From NCBI RefSeq assembly GCF_029784135.1, contig NC_073745.1, forward strand, positions 48,743,619-48,807,618: a DNA stretch of 64,000 bases. The letters are read 5' to 3'. Both the position numbers and the translations under genes were made by a program. Source of the DNA: Toxorhynchites rutilus septentrionalis. Taxonomy: Eukaryota > Arthropoda > Insecta > Diptera > Culicidae. The notes below the pieces were generated by a model, which worked only from the letters and a program-made list of their open reading frames with translations, was not told where the DNA came from and ran no database searches. Shown here in pieces: positions 52,201-58,200 of this stretch (positions are counted from its first letter, which is position 1; the number at the start of each line of letters is the position of its first letter).

Positions 52201-55200
52201 TTATCGAATTAGCTAGTTTCCTGTAAAATCTTTTTTATTTGGGTAGCCTGATTTGAGACATTAAAACACATAGGATCGATACGATGCTTACATCGTGTGT
52301 GTGAAAAACCGCTTGAAATTATATTACCAGTGCACGAAAGTAGGCTATCAACACCAACAAAAATCGTGCGAAAACTGATAACGCACGTTCGGTTAAAAAA
52401 AAGAATTGATTAGGCACAGGCTGTGAAGGGTGGTGATACCTGACCTGAATTTGATTGTATATTCACGCGCTTCAAACTTTGCGAATAATTAGCGATTAGG
52501 GGGTTTTGTACGGTCGTTCACCGACCGACAGAAACACATTCGGTTGTTTTTAATTTTGACTAGCGTATCACATCAAGAGCAGATGTTTCGCGCTAACTCG
52601 ACTGGCCATTGGCAGCACCATCTCAGATTGCAGTGAAACGTTGAAGATGTAAAGGCATTGGTCATTCAAGGCAGTATTCTAGTCCAGAAATTTAAAAAAA
52701 TCCTTCGAATTTAAAGTTTAAGCATTCAAGAATATACTCTAGAAAAGACTTTTCAAAAATTCCGTTATTCACTGAGTTACAGTCATTTTAGTGAAACGGT
52801 ATCTAACCTTGTACGGCCATAACAATTAACTTCAAACGCGTTTTTTTCGAAACTATTTTTTTTTCAATCTGGCGTACACGATATTTTAAGATGTCGGTGA
52901 AGATACCAATACCAAGAATTCTAATTACAACTAACACCTTCTCTCGAGAATATTCTGAGATCATAGGTCACCTTTTGAAGTCATTTTAAATGGTTCCTAT
53001 AATCCATCTAGTCACCTTAATGACCGATAATTCCCTTCATTTTGTAGCCGATGGAACGAAAATTCTTCCATTTTAATAAGAAGCACACCACGCTACGAGA
53101 ATATTCTGAGCTGGTGGAGTTCTGGAACTGACCCATCTGGCCATAGGAACCATTTGAAATTTCAAGAAATTTACGAAAATGGTCATGTCTTTCAGTAACT
53201 ATTTTCTGAAGCCGCACTATTCACACTTGAAATCTTCAAAAAAGAATTCGACTATTTTTTTAAAAGAACCAACGTTTTATCATTTTTTTACAAAAATTTA
53301 TGACTCAATACTTATAAAACCTACACAATTTTCATTAAAGAATGAAATGTAGAAAATTGTAAAAAATTTCATTAAAAATATCAATTTTTTTTTGTACAAA
53401 AATTACGCTGAAAGAAAAGTTTTAAAAGGAGAAATTCGTTTCTCTCAAAAACGTATGAGTAGTCCTTACAATTTCCAACGAGTCACTTATACATTAGAAG
53501 ATGGGCTTTTTACAAAGATAGGCCAACAACATTTTTTTCATATTTTCTTTGAAGAAATCATAACTAATCTAACTTTAGTTTAAAGTCAAGAGAACGATAT
53601 AGTGTATTCGACAAAGTTTTAGATCTTATGAAAATATGAACTTTTTTCCAAGGCGTCAACTTCCTTTTTTTTATAGTTTCTGGAAAACACGGAATTTTTA
53701 TATGTAGACTATTGAAAAACTAATGTTTGAGAAACTGAAACTCGTAAGATTTTTGTTGTGTGTTCTTGACATGTTTCTTAAAAGAAAAAAGTTTGCAGAA
53801 TATGTCAATCGCGATAATCTACCCCCTAAATTGTTACGAGTTAAACATTATTAGTATTTTTTTCTAGGAAGACATGAAAAAGTTTTGTTAGGATGACTTT
53901 TTCCCTGTAGCAGTGCCCTTCTTCCGATGTATGGATGACTTGTTGGAAATGGTATGGGCCAGAGATGCCAACCTTCCTGACCTGCCAAAAAAGGCACACG
54001 GACGAGGTAACAGCAGATGGCAACGAAAGTGCTCGAATAATTTTTTATTTATGTTGACAGAGAAACTGCTGGAAGAAGCACAAACACATTTCCAAATGAA
54101 TACGAAGGCCGATGGCTCCACGGTCTCCTCGCAGTCCTCAGTTGAATATGACTGTGCTGAGCCCTGCTTCTCACAATTTGGGAAAAAAAAACGTGTTCTT
54201 CTATTACGTAGAATATCTATTCGACACGGAAAAGTAAGTTTTCATTCATGATTTTTATTACAAACATGCGTTTATTTCACTTGAAAATCGATTACGATTT
54301 TCGCTCCACAATAACAGAACACGAAGCTCAATGCGAATTGAAAGGATGAACTATGAGTATTGTGTTACGTGATATTTTTTTTCTCTCCAGAGTATTACTT
54401 CAAGGATGACATATTCTCAGACATATGGGATTATTCTAGATTCATTCATTATTCTCAAACGTTCAAGAAGAGACGTTGTGTTAAAAGCTTCATTGATTGC
54501 GAAACAGTTGTGATTTTTATTGCTTCCTTCAAGGAGAAACGTTTAATGACACGTAATCGAAAAATCTTTTAAAAAGCCGACTCGTTTCATTTTCGCAACG
54601 AAAATGTCGTTTTGAAGCAGACTATCCATTTTCATCATCAGTCACAATCTAGCAGCAAAAAAGTTGGGATAAACCAAACCAGTCGATCAATTTCACAAGT
54701 ACTGCTCACAACAGGACGAATTAAAGGCAGCAATCCACTACAAACTTCCAAAATTAGTCATGTGAGAGGCGTTCCTTAAATCAGGGCAACGCCAAACTTC
54801 ACTTCAATTTTCTTTTGGAGTCTGGCTGGGAGTAATAATTCCACCAGTTAAACTAGTCGAATATTGCACCTCCAGATTATCACAGGTTCAGGTCCCTGTA
54901 AAACTTCCCTAAGGGCAAAAACTTCAACTCAATGGACAGTATAAAAAATATCTTCAATAGTTTTCGATGACAAAACAGTTTATACCTGTGTGAAAGATGG
55001 CGAAAGATGATGGAACAAAACTATACAAATAAAATTGAATAAATGTATAAGTCTGCTTATAAAAATGATGCTTTTGTTTCCCCGTTAATCGGAAGACAAC
55101 CCAACATGAGCTATCCTGATTTCTTCCTGATTCTAATTTTCATTCTTCCGGATTTTTGAAAATAATAGTTGGCAACCCTTGTATGGGCAATTCATATATA

Positions 55201-58200
55201 TATTTTCATAATTGAAAAAGACATATTTTTAAGAAAAATGAATTTTAATTTTCAAAATATATTCTTCCAATGATTTTTTTTATTGGTTTGATATTTTTTA
55301 ATAGAAACAACAATACCTTTTTTGCATTATAGTCGAGATTTTTTTCGAAATTAACTCAAACACTATAAGACCTACAAAATATGGGTTAAAGAAGAAAATG
55401 TAGCAAATTATTTAAGTTATCAATCAAAATATCAAACAAATTTTTTGAAACTTCTTCGAAACTTATTTTGAAAATAAAAATTATTCTTTCTCAAAAACAT
55501 GTTTTTCAAAAATTCAGAACAAAAATCATATGAATAGCATACACAATTACCAACAAGTCATCCAAACATCGGTAGATGGACACATTTACAGGGAAGAAGT
55601 TTTCCCAACAACTTTTTTAAGATTTCTTTGAAAAATTACGATTAATGTTTATCTCGTAACATTTTAGCGTATAGATTACAGCGATTGACATATTCTGCAA
55701 ATTTTTTTTTGTTCAGAAACACGTCCAGAACATGTCAAACGCGAGAGCTTACACACAAAAATTTTACGAGTACATTAAAATCGCTTTTTACGCGTTTTTT
55801 TACGCGGCTTTCGGAATTTATGCGGATTTTTTACGCGGCTTGTATCAACCGCGTAAGAAGTGACTCCAGTGTAAACAGATTTAATGTGCTAATTGATGTG
55901 ATTTTTCACTGAATAAGTTTGTATTGTATCACTGATTAGTAACTGAGAAATAATAGGTGAAACAGATATAATGATTGTACCATGCAAAAAAATTCAGTTG
56001 ATCATTTGTTAGAATATGGGTTGCATTTTAAACTTTTGAAATTTGAAGTTTTGGATTTTGGAATTTGCGGGGATGGAATTCAAGAATTTACGCGGTTTTT
56101 TCACGCGGATTTTGGAATTTACGAATTTCTTTTACGCGGTTTTTTTATACGCGGCATGTATCCTTCGTGCTCCCGTGGCTGAGTGGTAAGCGTCACACCT
56201 AACATGCCGGGGGTTCGGGTTCGATTCCCGTTCTGGCCGGGGCATTTTTTCGTCAAAAAAATTCCTTTCGAATTGCACTGTGGTCACGCATATTCTAGAG
56301 CTTGCCACTCAGAATGCATTCAAGGCGTGTTATTTGGCATAGAAATCTCAACTAAGTACTAATAAAAATGACGCAAGTAATAATACTACGTTGAGACGGC
56401 GAAGTTCCTCTAGGAACGTTAGTGCCATTAAAGAAGAACAAGAAGAAGAAGTATGCCCCGCGTTAAAAGCGACTCCATTGTAAAATATTATGTTTTCAGA
56501 AGTCTCCATATAAAAATACCATATATTCCAGAAACAATAAAAGATAAAAAGTTAACGTCTTTGACAGAAGTTCATATAAAATCAACATTAGCTGTATTTT
56601 TTTCCAAAAAAAAACATGATAAAGTTGTTAACAAACCTTTTTCCTTTGAAAGTGCCCATCTTCCGATGTGTAAGTGATTTGTTGGAAAGTATGAGGACTA
56701 TTCATATTTTTTTTGAGAATTTAAAAAATAAATACGTTATTGATAAAAAAGAATTTCAATTTTTAAAATAAATTTCTTTCAGTGTATTTTCGTAAAAAAA
56801 TGTTTGTATTAATAAATAAAAATTTAAACAATTTCATCCATTCTTTCGACGAGAATTATGTAGGTATTATAGTCCTTGAGTTATAATTTATTGTAAAAAA
56901 ATTAAAAAAAAAAAGTTGACCCTTTTCGAAAAGAAAAGTGTTTTTAAGTTTTTCCAAAAACGACCTTTAAAAAAAATCGACATACAAAATGGAAGCCAAT
57001 AAGCTAGTCGTTTTTGAAAAAATTCTCCACTCGCAAAAAATTGGATTTTTATTAATTTTATAGTTTACATGATTGAAGATAGAGCACATTATATATTTTT
57101 ATATTATTTTTTTTTGAAGGCTGAGATTTTTTACATAACATATCCAAAAATCAGAGAGTTTTTTTTGTTTTTGAGTTATGATTTCCCAAAGTTGGAATAT
57201 AATCTACAGCGTTTTTTCATTAAGCTACCTGCGCAAAAAATATAGTGCCCTTCATCTTTATCCATGTGAACAAAAAAAAAGCAAACACAATCAATGAAAA
57301 CAAAATCATTTTTTTCCCAGTGTGATACAGGTAAACTTCGATACAACGTACCCTCGATATAACGTCACTCGATATAACGTCACTCGATATAACGTACATT
57401 TTACCTCGATATAACGTACACGTTCTCAAAATCCAAAGGAAATTTTTTTCGAATATTTTTTTTCTGAAAGAGCTATAAATTGTATTTTGATACTAGAGCT
57501 TGTTTTGTACCTTTAACCAATCCCGAGATACAATTGTTTTGTGATTCCGGATTCTAAATGAATCAAACTTTAATCAGCAATACGAAGGGAAACATCATGA
57601 GAAAGGTTGACTTCGTCTTCAAGTTGAATTTATTCAATAACCTTACTCAAACAGCAACACAAGAAAGTAATATAAGTTACGTTTCTGAGTTCTTTATTAT
57701 GCTTCGATATAACGTACAATTCGATACAACGTACAATTTTGAAAGTAAAATGTACGTTATATCGAAGTTACCCTGTATCTGTTTTGATTAGTATATTTTT
57801 TTTCTTTATTATAGTGATTATCAACACATTTCGGCTGGTTCGTCACTTTTACTTCCATTTTTGGAGTAATGTCGGGAGTGAGAATTGAACTCGTGATCTC
57901 TGCGTAAGAGGTATGGATGTTAACGCTACGCCAGATCGCCTCCTAGTATGATATAGACTAAGACTAGTTATTGGCTTCAATTTTATATATTAGTCATCTG
58001 AATCAGTCCGTCAGTTCAAAAATTCTGAATCAAAAATTCGACACCCTAGTGAAAAAATTAAAAATACTTTGGTCGAATAATTCATAATTCTTACGGACAT
58101 TTAAAATATTCTAGAAATGTTTGAATTGTGAATTGTGGATATCGCATATTGACGATCAGATAGACAGCGTCGACTCCCAACCTATCAATGCTCAGAAACG

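Larger units (their letters stand above)
53271..57180. repeat. AT-rich dispersed repeat family, four units in alternating orientation
   Basis: Related segments at 53395-53600 (plus), 53820-53960 continued at 55189-55260 (minus), 55440-55660 (plus) and 56590-56730 (minus) share CCAACAAGTCA..CA-type and ACATCGG.AGATGG-type motifs with Phe/Lys-rich low-complexity surroundings. Unit borders are approximate. The second unit is split by a hAT element, and an ACGCGG MITE with a SINE separates units three and four. Confidence 0.5.

Noticed and set aside
57875..57945. A tRNA gene on the minus strand
   Set aside because: No proper cloverleaf with a matching acceptor stem; continues into a SINE-like body.
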